Positions 25,912 to 34,503 of a DNA stretch of 64,000 nt are shown here, in pieces. Numbering within the stretch: position 1 is the first letter of the stretch; each line of letters begins with the position of its first letter. The translations under genes and the position numbers were made by a program. The notes under the pieces are model-generated. The model was not told the DNA's origin. It worked only from the letters and a program-made list of their open reading frames with translations, and did no database searches. This DNA is from GCA-003244245 sp039924425 (GTDB taxonomy: Bacteria; Actinomycetota; Actinomycetes; Mycobacteriales; Pseudonocardiaceae), in NCBI GenBank assembly GCA_039924425.1, contig JBDTAX010000045.1:7543-71542 (forward strand), read 5' to 3'.

Positions 25912-26913
25912 TCAGGACAACTCAAGCATCGCCGGCTCGGCCTTTGCCGGCTCGACCTTTGCCGGCTCGACCGTGTCCCGCGCCGCCAATCGGAAGTATG
26001 CCTCCGCCAGCACCTCGTGCAATTCGTTGATGCCGGACTGCAGGTGTGTGACGAGCTCGTGCAGCTCCTGCGGCGTCGCGAGATCAGTGATCGTGAGGTC
26101 ACGCAGCCTCGCCTGGACCTTCGCGCAGCTGGCCACCGGCAGGGTGGCTCGGGGCAGCCGCAGCAGCGAGCGGCAGGTCGTGGTCAGGCAGAACTCCACC
26201 GATCTCGGGAACTGCTCGGCCTGCAGCAGGAAGCGCAGCGCCGCTGGCCCGGACACCCCGCATCCCGCGCTGCGGCGGAACATCTGGTGGGCCGACAGCG
26301 ACCGCAGCACGCTCATCCAGGTCACATCGCGGTAGGGCGCGCCGTCATCGGGCTGGCTGACCAGGACGCTGGCCTGGACGTCAAGGACCCGAGTGGTCAT
26401 GTCCGCGCGTTCGAGGTGCCGGCCGATCTGGAGGAACGCGTAGGCCTCGTCGTCGCACATCGTGCCGGCCAACAGCCCGGTCAGCCGCTGGCAGTGGGAG
26501 ATCACGCTGTCCATCCACCGCAGGCGGGTCCGCCGGTCGATCGCCTCCGCCGAGCTGGCGGTGACCCACTCGTGCAGATCGTTGAGCACTTCCCAGGCTG
26601 AACTCGGCAGCATGACCCGGCTCACTCCCAGGCTCACCCGGGCCCGCGCGATGCTGGCCAGGATCGAGCCCAGACTCTTCGGGTCGGTGGCCAGGAACGC
26701 CACCACGTCGTCCTCCCCGGCCTCGGCATGCCGGTCGAGGAACTCCGCGCTGCCACCGGTCACCGCGAGCAGCGGCGACCAGCCCACACCCGCACAGCGG
26801 GGCAGGTCGAGGAACAGCTCGGTATGGACCTTGACCATCCGTGAGGTCGCCTCGGCGCGCTCCAGATACCGTCCGGCCCAGTACAGTGACTCGGCGAACC
26901 GTGAGAGCAACAT
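25912..26913 (-). CDS. Alpha-E domain protein (set B)
   Basis: A 333 aa all-helical protein of the alpha-E family (COG2307). The opening MLLSRFAESLYWAGRYLERA is the family signature, and CDDEAYAFLQIGRHLERADM is the second repeat. The ATG at 26913 is preceded by GGGAGGGA. It corresponds to the C-terminal half of the fused ligase in set A and probably forms a complex with the ATP-grasp protein encoded just upstream. Its C terminus carries a repeated VEPAKVEPAKAEPAM tail encoded by 15-bp repeats. Confidence 0.9.
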   Translation of the reverse strand: MLLSRFAESLYWAGRYLERAEATSRMVKVHTELFLDLPRCAGVGWSPLLAVTGGSAEFLDRHAEAGEDDVVAFLATDPKSLGSILASIARARVSLGVSRVMLPSSAWEVLNDLHEWVTASSAEAIDRRTRLRWMDSVISHCQRLTGLLAGTMCDDEAYAFLQIGRHLERADMTTRVLDVQASVLVSQPDDGAPYRDVTWMSVLRSLSAHQMFRRSAGCGVSGPAALRFLLQAEQFPRSVEFCLTTTCRSLLRLPRATLPVASCAKVQARLRDLTITDLATPQELHELVTHLQSGINELHEVLAEAYFRLAARDTVEPAKVEPAKAEPAMLELS

Positions 26914-26954
26914 CGTGATTCCCTCCCTATTCCGGGTCTGCTCGTGGCCGTCGT

Positions 26955-28478
26955 CTAGCTGAACTCCCTCCACGGTGGGGGATCCGGGACCGTGGGATCC
27001 AGAACCCAGGTGTCCTTGCTGCCGCCGCCCCGCGAGCTGTTCACCACCAGCGAGCCCGCTTCCAGCGCGACGCGGGTGAGCCCGCCCTGGGTCACGTAGG
27101 ACCGCTCGCCGGAGAGGATGAAGGGCCGCAGATCGACGTGGCGCGGCACGACCCGGCCGGCGCGCAGCGTCGGGGCCGTCGACAGCGCCAGGATCGGTTG
27201 GGCGACGTAGTTGCGCGGGTCGGCCTCGATCCGGGCCCGCACGTCTTCCTTCTCCGCGCGGGTCGCCACCGACCCCACGAAGATCCCGCAGCCACCCGAT
27301 TCGTTCGCGGGCTTGACCACCAGCGAATCAAGGTTGGCCAGGACGTGGCTGCGCTGCGCGCTGTCATAGCACAGGTAGGTGGGCACATTCGCGATCTTCG
27401 GATCCTCGCCCAGGTAGTACCGGATTAGCTCGGGAACGAAGGCGTAGACGACCTTGTCGTCAGCCACCCCGGCGCCGGGCGCGTTGGCGATGGCGACGTT
27501 GCCGGCCCGCCAGGCCCGCATCAGGCCGGGCACCCCGACCAGCGAGTCCGCCCGGAACGCCTCGGGGTCCAGCCACAGGTCATCGAGCCTGCGATAGATC
27601 ACATCAACCCGGACCGGCCCACCGACGGTGCTGAGGTAGACACAGTCGTCGCTCTCGACCACGAGATCGCTGCCCTCGACCAGATAGGCGCCCATCCCCC
27701 TGGCCAGGAAGACATGCTCGAAATACGCCGCGTTGTGGACACCCGGGGTGAGCACCGCGATGGTCGGCCACTGCGTGTCTCGCGGTGACAGCGCGGCGAG
27801 CAGCTCATGCAACCGGTTCGGGTAACCGTCGACCGGGTGAATGTCCAGGTTGCGGAACAAATCAGCGAACACCCGCTTGGTGACCAGCCGGTTTTCCAGC
27901 ATGTAAGACACCCCGGAGGGTACCCGCAGGTTGTCCTCCAACACGTAGACCGTGCCTTGCGCATCGCGGACCAGGTCGCTGCCGCAGACATGCGCCCACA
28001 CCCCACCCGCCGGGCGCACCCCCACACACTGCGGCCGGAAGTTCGCCGAGCTGGCCAGCACCTCCACCGGTAACACCCCGTCGGTGACGACCCGGCCCCG
28101 CCCGTATACGTCAGCGATGAACATGTTCAACGCGGTCAGGCGCTGCACCAGCCCCGCCCGGATCCCGCTCCACTCCTGGGCGGAGATCACCCGGGGGATC
28201 ACGTCGAAGGGCCATGCGCGGTCGTGGTTCTCGGCGTCGGCGTAGACGGTGAACGTGATGCCCATCGCCTTGATCGCCAGCTCCGCCGCTCGCTGGCGCT
28301 CGAGCAACCCATCGCCCAGGGAGCTGAGGTAACGCACGACGCCGCCGCTGGCCTCGCGCGCTCGCCCATCCACGAGCATCTCATCCCAGCAGCCTGGGCT
28401 GCGATAATCTTCCCAGCAACCCGTCGCTGGAGGTGAGACGGGAACAGGAGCGCGCATGCGTCGATCTCGGGTGGGCAT
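26955..28478 (-). CDS. Circularly permuted type 2 ATP-grasp protein (set B)
   Basis: A 507 aa protein of the COG2308 family: GCWDEMLVDGRAREASGGVV near the N terminus, GITFTVYADAENHDRAWPFD, VYVLEDNLRVPSGVSYMLEN, VFLARGMGAYLVEGSDLVVE, VLANLDSLVVKPANESGGCG and the C-terminal NSSRGGGSKDTWVLDP. It is a predicted ATP-dependent carboxylate-amine ligase. The ATG at 28478 is chosen because AGGAGGTGAT lies 8-11 nt upstream, close to an ideal ribosome binding site. Together with the alpha-E gene (41 bp downstream) and the transglutaminase upstream it forms a second, unfused version of the system. Confidence 0.92.
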   Translation of the reverse strand: MPTRDRRMRAPVPVSPPATGCWEDYRSPGCWDEMLVDGRAREASGGVVRYLSSLGDGLLERQRAAELAIKAMGITFTVYADAENHDRAWPFDVIPRVISAQEWSGIRAGLVQRLTALNMFIADVYGRGRVVTDGVLPVEVLASSANFRPQCVGVRPAGGVWAHVCGSDLVRDAQGTVYVLEDNLRVPSGVSYMLENRLVTKRVFADLFRNLDIHPVDGYPNRLHELLAALSPRDTQWPTIAVLTPGVHNAAYFEHVFLARGMGAYLVEGSDLVVESDDCVYLSTVGGPVRVDVIYRRLDDLWLDPEAFRADSLVGVPGLMRAWRAGNVAIANAPGAGVADDKVVYAFVPELIRYYLGEDPKIANVPTYLCYDSAQRSHVLANLDSLVVKPANESGGCGIFVGSVATRAEKEDVRARIEADPRNYVAQPILALSTAPTLRAGRVVPRHVDLRPFILSGERSYVTQGGLTRVALEAGSLVVNSSRGGGSKDTWVLDPTVPDPPPWREFS

Positions 28479-28561
28479 CCTGCGGATCACCTCCTAACCT
28501 AGCATCGAACAGCGCTGTATCAGGCAGGTTTCGGGGCGGTCACATTGCGCTCGCGCTCCGC

Positions 28562-29377
28562 CTAGCTGAGCTCCTCCTCGGCGTGCACGACCATCGTTTC
28601 CAGATACGGGGCGCCGAACGTGGTTGCCATGGCCACATCGGAGGCGTCGCGCCCCCGGCCGATCACGATGCGTCCTTTGCGTCGCATGTTGTTGCGGGGG
28701 TCGAAGGTCCACCAGCGCTGCCCGAGCCAGACCTCCATCCAGGCCGCGAAGTCCATCGGCGCCGGGTCCGGGGGAACATCCATATCGGGCAGGTAGCCGA
28801 AGACGTACCGCGCGGGAATGTTCAGCGCCCGGCAGAATGAGATCGCCAGGTGGGTGAAGTCCCGGCAGACCCCCCGCCCGGCGGCGTTCACGTCCACGGC
28901 CGTCGACCACGCGGTGGTGCTCCCGTACTGAAACATCAAATGATCATGAACGTAGTCGCAGATCGCCTGCACGCGGCGGTACCCCGGAGCAAGCCCGCCG
29001 AAGCGGGACCACGCCTCGTTCCCCAGCACGTCAGGCAAGCAGTAACGACTCGGCAGCAGGTAGATCAGAGTGTCATCCGGCAGAGCGTCCGGCGCCAACT
29101 CCGGGGCCTGCTCATCGGCGTCCTCGGTGGCGTCCGGGCACGCGGCCACCGCGTCGTAGCCAAAGCTCGACCGCCCCGCTGGCAGCACAGCCCGCACACA
29201 CGGGTTGCCATACAGATCGGTGTAGTCACGGAACGCTATCAACGGCTCCGACGACCACCGCGGCGCCTCGATCGTGATCAGCCGTGACTCGCCCGGCCGC
29301 ACCTGGAAGATCACCGGAGTGTCCACTGCGGCTACATAGGTGAAATTGCACCCGATCCGAATTCGGCGCACGACCAT
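28562..29377 (-). CDS. Transglutaminase-like protein with altered active site (set B)
   Basis: A 271 aa COG1305-type protein, first gene of the six-gene run. The nucleophile is present (Cys171 in GRGVCRDFTHLA) and the Asp226 of WWTFDPRNN is present, but the position of the catalytic His reads MDFAAWMEVW: Ala at 211 where related proteins in this operon have HAW. If correct, the protein cannot work as a normal papain-like transglutaminase and may bind rather than cut its substrate, or use another base. The C-terminal block RKGRIVIGRGRDASDVAMAT is typical of the subfamily. The start at 29377 is chosen from the family pattern; an upstream start at 29404 is open. Confidence 0.88.
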   Translation of the reverse strand: MVVRRIRIGCNFTYVAAVDTPVIFQVRPGESRLITIEAPRWSSEPLIAFRDYTDLYGNPCVRAVLPAGRSSFGYDAVAACPDATEDADEQAPELAPDALPDDTLIYLLPSRYCLPDVLGNEAWSRFGGLAPGYRRVQAICDYVHDHLMFQYGSTTAWSTAVDVNAAGRGVCRDFTHLAISFCRALNIPARYVFGYLPDMDVPPDPAPMDFAAWMEVWLGQRWWTFDPRNNMRRKGRIVIGRGRDASDVAMATTFGAPYLETMVVHAEEELS

Positions 29378-29620
29378 CACCGCATCATCCCCGCCCGGGG
29401 TCACCGACGGTAGGGGAAGACAGGTGCGTGGTGGATATCACCACCGACCGGGCACCAGCACCCCCACAAGCGCACGATGAGTCGCCGTCCACGGCCCGCA
29501 ACGTCACCCAACGGTTACGCGAACGTCGGCGTTACGGTGTTACAATCGCCCTGCACAACCGTTGGCGGTGGGTGACCTTGGCCACCTTAGAACTCCTTAA
29601 GCCCGGTATCCATGCATGCG

Positions 29621-29902
29621 CTAGGGCAAGCGCTCGATTTCGATCGAGGGTGAGCAGCGGGAGCGCTCCGACTGCGCCCGCGCCGTGTCAAAGACGTCGA
29701 TGACAGTGCACGGCAGGCCCAGAAGAACGTCCAGGCCGAGTTCGTGGCCACCGGGGACCAGCGCGCAAGCACGAGCGACCGCTATGGCGGGGACCGCGAG
29801 CACGATGTTCTCTTCGATCGCGGTCATCACCAAGGCTTCGGCATACACTGATCGTCCGGTCGAAAAGCCGACGACCGCAGTCACGTCCAAGAACTCGCCC
29901 AC
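29621..29902 (-). pseudogene. Truncated PIN-domain (VapC-like) toxin remnant
   Basis: A 93-codon frame reads GEFLDVTAVVGFSTGRSVYA, IAVARACALVPGGHELGLDV and GLPCTVIDVFDTARAQ, the first ~75 residues of a PIN-like ribonuclease. The C-terminal part with the remaining acidic residues is replaced by unrelated sequence, so the toxin is cut short. The natural start would be the ATG that overlaps the antitoxin stop (ATGATCGG at 29909-29902), but that ATG is in another frame; only a GTG at 29902 opens this frame. Truncation plus a start-site frameshift indicate an inactive gene. Confidence 0.55.
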
Positions 29903-29905
29903 CGA

Positions 29906-30148
29906 TCATGAAACGGCGCAGCGCGGCGGGAGGCCTGCCCGCTGCCGGACCAGTGCTAGGACGTCCTTAGGCGGCGGTCCACCGAAAAGTCTTGTGACCC
30001 GTGCAAGTGCACGGTCCTTGGCCAGACGAAGCCGCAGAGCCTCCGCAACGTGGTCAGCCACGCTGTCCACCGCGCCGCTGCGGGCGGCATCGCGCGCTTC
30101 GCCGAGGAACTCTGCCGGCAGGTTCACCGACTCCAGCTCGCTGCTCAT
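29906..30148 (-). CDS. Small antitoxin-like protein
   Basis: An 80 aa protein, MSSELESVNLPAEFLGEARD at the N terminus, with helices typical of ribbon-helix-helix-like antitoxins (DHVAEALRLRLAKDRALARV). Its stop codon overlaps the start of the PIN-domain remnant, the usual layout of VapBC pairs in which the first gene product neutralises the second. With the toxin truncated it may be a leftover that still binds DNA. The 16-bp inverted repeat at 30179-30222 upstream is a candidate operator. Confidence 0.6.
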   Translation of the reverse strand: MSSELESVNLPAEFLGEARDAARSGAVDSVADHVAEALRLRLAKDRALARVTRLFGGPPPKDVLALVRQRAGLPPRCAVS

Positions 30149-30178
30149 GGATGAAGGGTAGCGGAGCTGTCACGGTCA

Positions 30179-30222
30179 CCCAATTGACGGCGGCAAACTG
30201 GTGTTGGCCGTCGTCAATTGGG
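30179..30222. repeat. Inverted repeat upstream of the antitoxin gene
   Basis: CCCAATTGACGGCGGC (30179-30194) and GCCGTCGTCAATTGGG (to 30222) form 16-bp arms with one mismatch and a short loop. It lies between the end of the NTPase gene and the start of the antitoxin gene, so it may terminate the first or be the autoregulatory operator of the second. Confidence 0.6.
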
Positions 30223-30353
30223 AGCGTGCTGGGTAGGCTCTGGCCGCGCTCCCCGCGCTGACCCAACCTCGGGTACGGCGTCCACCCGCTCAAGCTCCCC
30301 CTATGTCGGTCTGCGCTTCGCTCGGGAGAAATACACGTCGCCCCGGCACGCGA

Positions 30354-33079
30354 TCAATCACTATCGGTGGCCATGTTCGGCAGCGCAGAATCGCGCATTG
30401 CAATCTGTTCAATGAGCATCCGTTGGTTGCTTAGCTCTTGCGCGTTGATTGGTGAGAGCTCGTACGCCTCCAGCGCTGCCATCTCATCGCGGGCAGCATC
30501 GACTTCACCACACCAAGCCAACACGACGGCGTACTGCGCCCGAACCGGTACCAATAGATCGGACAGCTCGAATCTCTTCACAATTGGCAGAAGATCGAAT
30601 TCGGCGAGGTGTCGAGCTTTTTTCAGATCATGAAGATCGAGCAGCTCGCCGATCACTTCTTGGCCGGTGAGGACAACCGATCGCCATGCCGAAGCGGCGT
30701 TGTAGAATTTTAAGGCATGGAGGAGTGCGACTAGAGCGGGCTGCCCTATCTGCTGGTGGGCCATCGCCAGGAGTTTCAGACTGTCGGCGACATGGCGAAG
30801 GTCGTCATGTCGGTCGGGTGTGGCAGGCCCCGCAGCCCTAATACCAAAGGCATCAGTGGCGGCAATTTCAAGGATGTCGAGGCCAAGGTGATCGTAGTAG
30901 TCCCTGACGAGATGAAGGACCTCCGACACTACATCTTCATAGGCGCCGAGACGGAACAGTGAAGAGGCTTTATTGTACCGCAGAATCCGGTTCACGCTTG
31001 GATTGTCGTGGGTGTATTCAGCGCCAGTGGTGTAGGCTGCGTCGACCCCCGCGCGGTCACCGGACAGCGCTGCGGCAAGCATCTGCTTCATGCACAGTTC
31101 GATCCCTGCTCTAGCGCCGAGATCGCCCACCTCCGCCAAGCTGGCCATTCGCTCTACCAGGTACGCAATACGGTCATAGGACCCTCTGGTGTACTCCCAA
31201 TAGGCCAGCGCACCGAGCACCCAGAACTGATCCTGAACGCTAAACTCCGGCGACTCGATCACCTCTTCGAGAGTGGCCTTAAGTTCCTGCGGGTCACCGA
31301 CCTGGTGGAGCTCCTCGTATGTGGCGAAGTCAAGCAGGGTGTCAATGCGGCCGGTCTCGGGCAGCAACCGAAGCCAGAGACCGAACCGTGCGACAGTCCA
31401 TCGAGCCAGAAGAGAACGCTCCAACATGACGACGAGTGACTCAAGCGCCGCATTTACCATGACCGAGGGAAGTGTTTCTCGACCACCACAGGCAAGAATT
31501 CGATACGCATCGTGGAGTTTGATTTGGCCACCCTGGAAGAGTTGCACAATTCCTAGCCTGCTCAGCTCCCGAATTTCTGTCGAGATCAACGTCGGGGACG
31601 AACCCGCGGCGCTGACGAGCTCCAATGCCTCCTCATGCTCAAGCGATACATCCGAAAGATCGAGCAGTGCGGCAGCTATCCGTGCTCCCGGCGACAGTTG
31701 TTCGAAGGTCTCGGTTAGGATCATTTCCTGCGCGGTGGGCACAAGATTGAGCCGCTGCCGCACGGCGCCCAGGAAGCGGTTGACGTCGCCACCATAGGCG
31801 TCGACGACGAGCTGCGCAGCATTCTTGACATAGAGCGGCACACCAGCAGTGATTCCGATAATGCGCTTCCCTGTGGGGCGTCGACTGGACAACCGGCCGA
31901 GGCGAACGCAGCAACGACCGCGTCCAGAGACCAACCGCTGAGTGTTTCCGCCCTGATGCCGAGGCGTCCTTCAACCTCCGCCTGACCGGTCCAGTGCTGA
32001 CCGATCATAACAAAACGGATGTCAGTGGTAGCCTCGACCAACCGCCGCAACGTCCCGGCCGACATACCGTGGACGTTATCGAGCACGACGATGACATCCA
32101 CCCCCTCGCCCCTGAGCCGCTGAGAGATCGCGGCGAGCAACTCCAATCCGCTTGCCGATGGCAACGCCGCACCGCTCGCTCCAGCGGTAAGTTCGCTAAG
32201 AAATCGAGCAGTCACCTCGCGGGCCAAGGAGGAAGCCAACGCGGAGGCCGGGAGTTCTCCGACGTCGAAATACATGACAGGTGACGGGTGTAGAAGTGCC
32301 ATTCGCGATGCCCAGGCAGTCTTACCAGCTCCCGAGACGCCGACGATCAGCCGGGCCCGGCCCGGGGCATCCAGATCCGGTTCGTCCGCGTGCGGGCGGT
32401 AGTTGGTTGGTGCTTCCGGGAACTCCTGGAGCTGGACCACGAGCTGTTCAAAGAACTCGGTCACCTGTTTGCTGGTCACCGCGTGCCCCATGTGGCCTGC
32501 GGCGAGATACTGAACATGCCCGGAGAGCTTGAATACCAACGTCTCTGGAGCCAGACTCCCAAATGGTACAAGCGTCGCCTGAGCTATGCACGCTTGCAGC
32601 GCAGCTACGAGGTCCGGCGACGCAGCCGGAAGCTGCAGATTTACTTCAGGGTCGGGATAATCGGGCCACTGCAGCACCATATCCCCAGGCCGCTCTTCCC
32701 CAACCAGCCAAGCACGCAATGCGGGACCAGGCTCGACATTGCTGACCACGGCAAACCACGCCGCGCCCGATCGCCGCCCCTGGGCGTGCTCGTCGCGCAA
32801 GACCGCGAATCGTTGTAGCGCTGCATCCACATCGCTTGGTCGCAAGGGATGATTGCGCGTCTTCACCTGAATGTAGATGTGCGTGTCAGCCCGCACGAGT
32901 TCGATATCCTCATCATGCTCAATGATCACAAGATCGGTGAAGGTTGCACCCATACTCAGCAGACACGCCACCCCGTAGAGGTGTTGATATCCGTATCCAC
33001 CATGCATGGCTTCAATCCGCACGAGCTGCTGCGGATCTAGGACTGGGTCGAACAGAGCACCGTCTGTCGTTGGCCGCAT
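30354..33079 (-). pseudogene. Frameshifted nuclease-STAND NTPase defence-like protein
   Basis: Two frames together encode one ~900 aa protein. The N-terminal frame (33079 to about 31870) starts with a PD-(D/E)xK-type nuclease like the Cap4/DUF4297 dsDNA endonuclease: YGYQHLYGVACLLSM, EHDEDIEL, then IYIQVKTRNH (the Q-x-K) and AAWFAVVSN, at about residues 27-115. A P-loop NTPase follows (Walker A GVSGAGKT at 247-254, Walker B VIVVLD at 329-334). The second frame (about 31870 to 30354) continues with RIIGITAGVPLYVKNAAQLV and a long helical, TPR-like region. The frame changes near 31860-31875, so as read it is broken. The layout matches Avs-like anti-phage NTPases in which a helical sensor activates a nuclease. 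Confidence 0.75.
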
Positions 33080-33226
33080 GACTACCAGTGTAAACTGATT
33101 CGCCCGGCCTTGGTACGTCGTTGGTATCGGATGAGGATGGGCGCCATGACTAGGTGGCCGTGAGCAGCCTGTCCTATCAACGATCCTTGATCGTTAGTTC
33201 CGTGCGAACCAGACCAGCGGTGGGGC

Positions 33227-33898
33227 TTAGCGCTCTTTGAGTGACGTCGCGTACTTGTCGACGTACTCCTGGCCGGAAAGCTCCATCAAGACGTACATGA
33301 TCTCGTCAACCATGGCCCGCTCGACAAAGCGGTCACCGTCCAGACCCGCGTAGCGCGAGAAGTCCAACGGGGCGCCGAATCGTATTTCCACCGGATGTGG
33401 CCGCCACATTCTGGTCCCCATGGGGCTGACTTTGTCGGTGCCCACCATCACGACCGGGATCACTGGGACACCGGCTTCCAGCGCCATCCTGGCGACGCCG
33501 GTCTTGCCCTTGTACAACCGGCCATCCGGAGACCGCGTGCCTTCCGGATAGATGCCCAGCAACTTGCCCTGTGCCAGCAACCGTGTCCCGGTGTCCAGAG
33601 CGGCCTGCGCGGCCGATGCGCTGGAGCGGTCGATGGGGACCTGGCCGGCGGCGCTGAAGAACTGCCTGGTGAGCCATCCGCGCAGGCCAGGAGCGGTGAA
33701 GTACTCCCGCTTGGCCAGGAACGTGACCCTGCGACGAACCATCAGCGGCAGGAAGAACGAGTCGGCGACCGCGAGGTGGTTGCTGGCCAGAATGGCGCCA
33801 CCGCGCCCCGGGACATGCTCAGCGCCTCGGACCCGCGGGTGGCATGCCAGCCGCATCAGCGGGCCGAGCAGCAGGTGTTTGAGCAGCCAGTAGAACAC
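33227..33898 (-). CDS. 1-acyl-sn-glycerol-3-phosphate acyltransferase (PlsC family)
   Basis: A 223 aa acyltransferase that adds the second acyl chain in phosphatidic acid synthesis or acylates a related lipid at the inner membrane. Motif I is present as NHLAVADSF (His-x4-Asp catalytic pair), motif III as GIYPEGTRSPDGRLYKGKTG, and motif IV as VPVIPVVMVGT. An N-terminal hydrophobic anchor is short. In the mycobacterial counterpart region a similar gene lies near pimB, and acylation is part of phosphatidylinositol mannoside synthesis; that connection here is by context. Confidence 0.92.
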   Translation of the reverse strand: MFYWLLKHLLLGPLMRLACHPRVRGAEHVPGRGGAILASNHLAVADSFFLPLMVRRRVTFLAKREYFTAPGLRGWLTRQFFSAAGQVPIDRSSASAAQAALDTGTRLLAQGKLLGIYPEGTRSPDGRLYKGKTGVARMALEAGVPVIPVVMVGTDKVSPMGTRMWRPHPVEIRFGAPLDFSRYAGLDGDRFVERAMVDEIMYVLMELSGQEYVDKYATSLKER

Positions 33899-33997
33899 CG
33901 CCTACCGATCCTTCCTGATGACTCTCCGGCCAACTCGCGAGCCGCTTATCACCCAGCGTACGGAGTACGCCAGCGGGGACACAACGCTCCCGGTGGC

Positions 33998-34432
33998 TCA
34001 GAGCTCCACGCGGCGCTTGAGTTCCTTCAGCGCGGTATCCATGATGACCTTCTCGGCCTTTCGCCTGATCATCGCGATCATGGGGATCACGAGGTCAACC
34101 GCCAGGCTGTAGGTTACCCTGGTTTCCGCGCCGACAGGTTCCAGGACGTAGGAGCCATGCTGCGCCTTTTGAATCTGGCCTTCGACCAGTTCCCAGGCCA
34201 CCGTCAGGCCATCCACCGACCAGACGTACTCGAGCACGTACTCGTCCTTCACCAGGCCAGCGTCCAACCAGAACCGCACCCGCTCCGCGCGACCACCAAC
34301 GCCGGGGACGAGCACCTCCGCGTTCTTCACCGTCGACGCCCACCGCGGGTAGCCGGAAAAGTCGGCGATGACGTCCATGATCGCCTGCGGATCGGCGTTG
34401 ATGACGATGGACTGGGTGGACTTCTCGGCCAT
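33998..34432 (-). CDS. SRPBCC (polyketide cyclase/START-like) protein
   Basis: A 144 aa protein with the START-like fold pattern: STQSIVINADPQAIMDVIAD, FSGYPRWASTVKNAEVLV, GRAERVRFWLDAGLVKDEYV and an amphipathic C-terminal helix (IRRKAEKVIMDTALKELKRR). The family binds hydrophobic ligands in a central groove. A homologue lies at the same place near pimB in mycobacteria (TB16.3-like). The start at ATG 34432 fits the family; the ligand is unknown. Confidence 0.85.
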   Translation of the reverse strand: MAEKSTQSIVINADPQAIMDVIADFSGYPRWASTVKNAEVLVPGVGGRAERVRFWLDAGLVKDEYVLEYVWSVDGLTVAWELVEGQIQKAQHGSYVLEPVGAETRVTYSLAVDLVIPMIAMIRRKAEKVIMDTALKELKRRVEL

Positions 34433-34461
34433 GGCGCGCAGGCTACTCGCGACGACGGGAC

Positions 34462-34503
34462 TGTGAGTGGCGATACGAATGATCACTTGTATCGCCACTC
34501 ACA
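34462..34503 (-). terminator. Perfect 15-bp hairpin across the end of the pimB-like gene
   Basis: TGTGAGTGGCGATAC (34462-34476) and its exact complement (34489-34503) flank a 12-nt loop. The right arm encodes the last residues of the pimB-like protein (EWRY), and its stop codon lies in the loop. This is a terminator without a T tract placed inside the coding end. Confidence 0.7.

Noticed and set aside
24314..26335. 673-codon plus-strand frame
   Set aside because: Antisense shadow of the large transglutaminase-DUF2126 gene.
29428..29703. 91-codon plus-strand frame opposite the PIN remnant
   Set aside because: Arg/Pro/Ala-rich product with no similarity and no ribosome binding site; the 29378-29620 gap appears non-coding.
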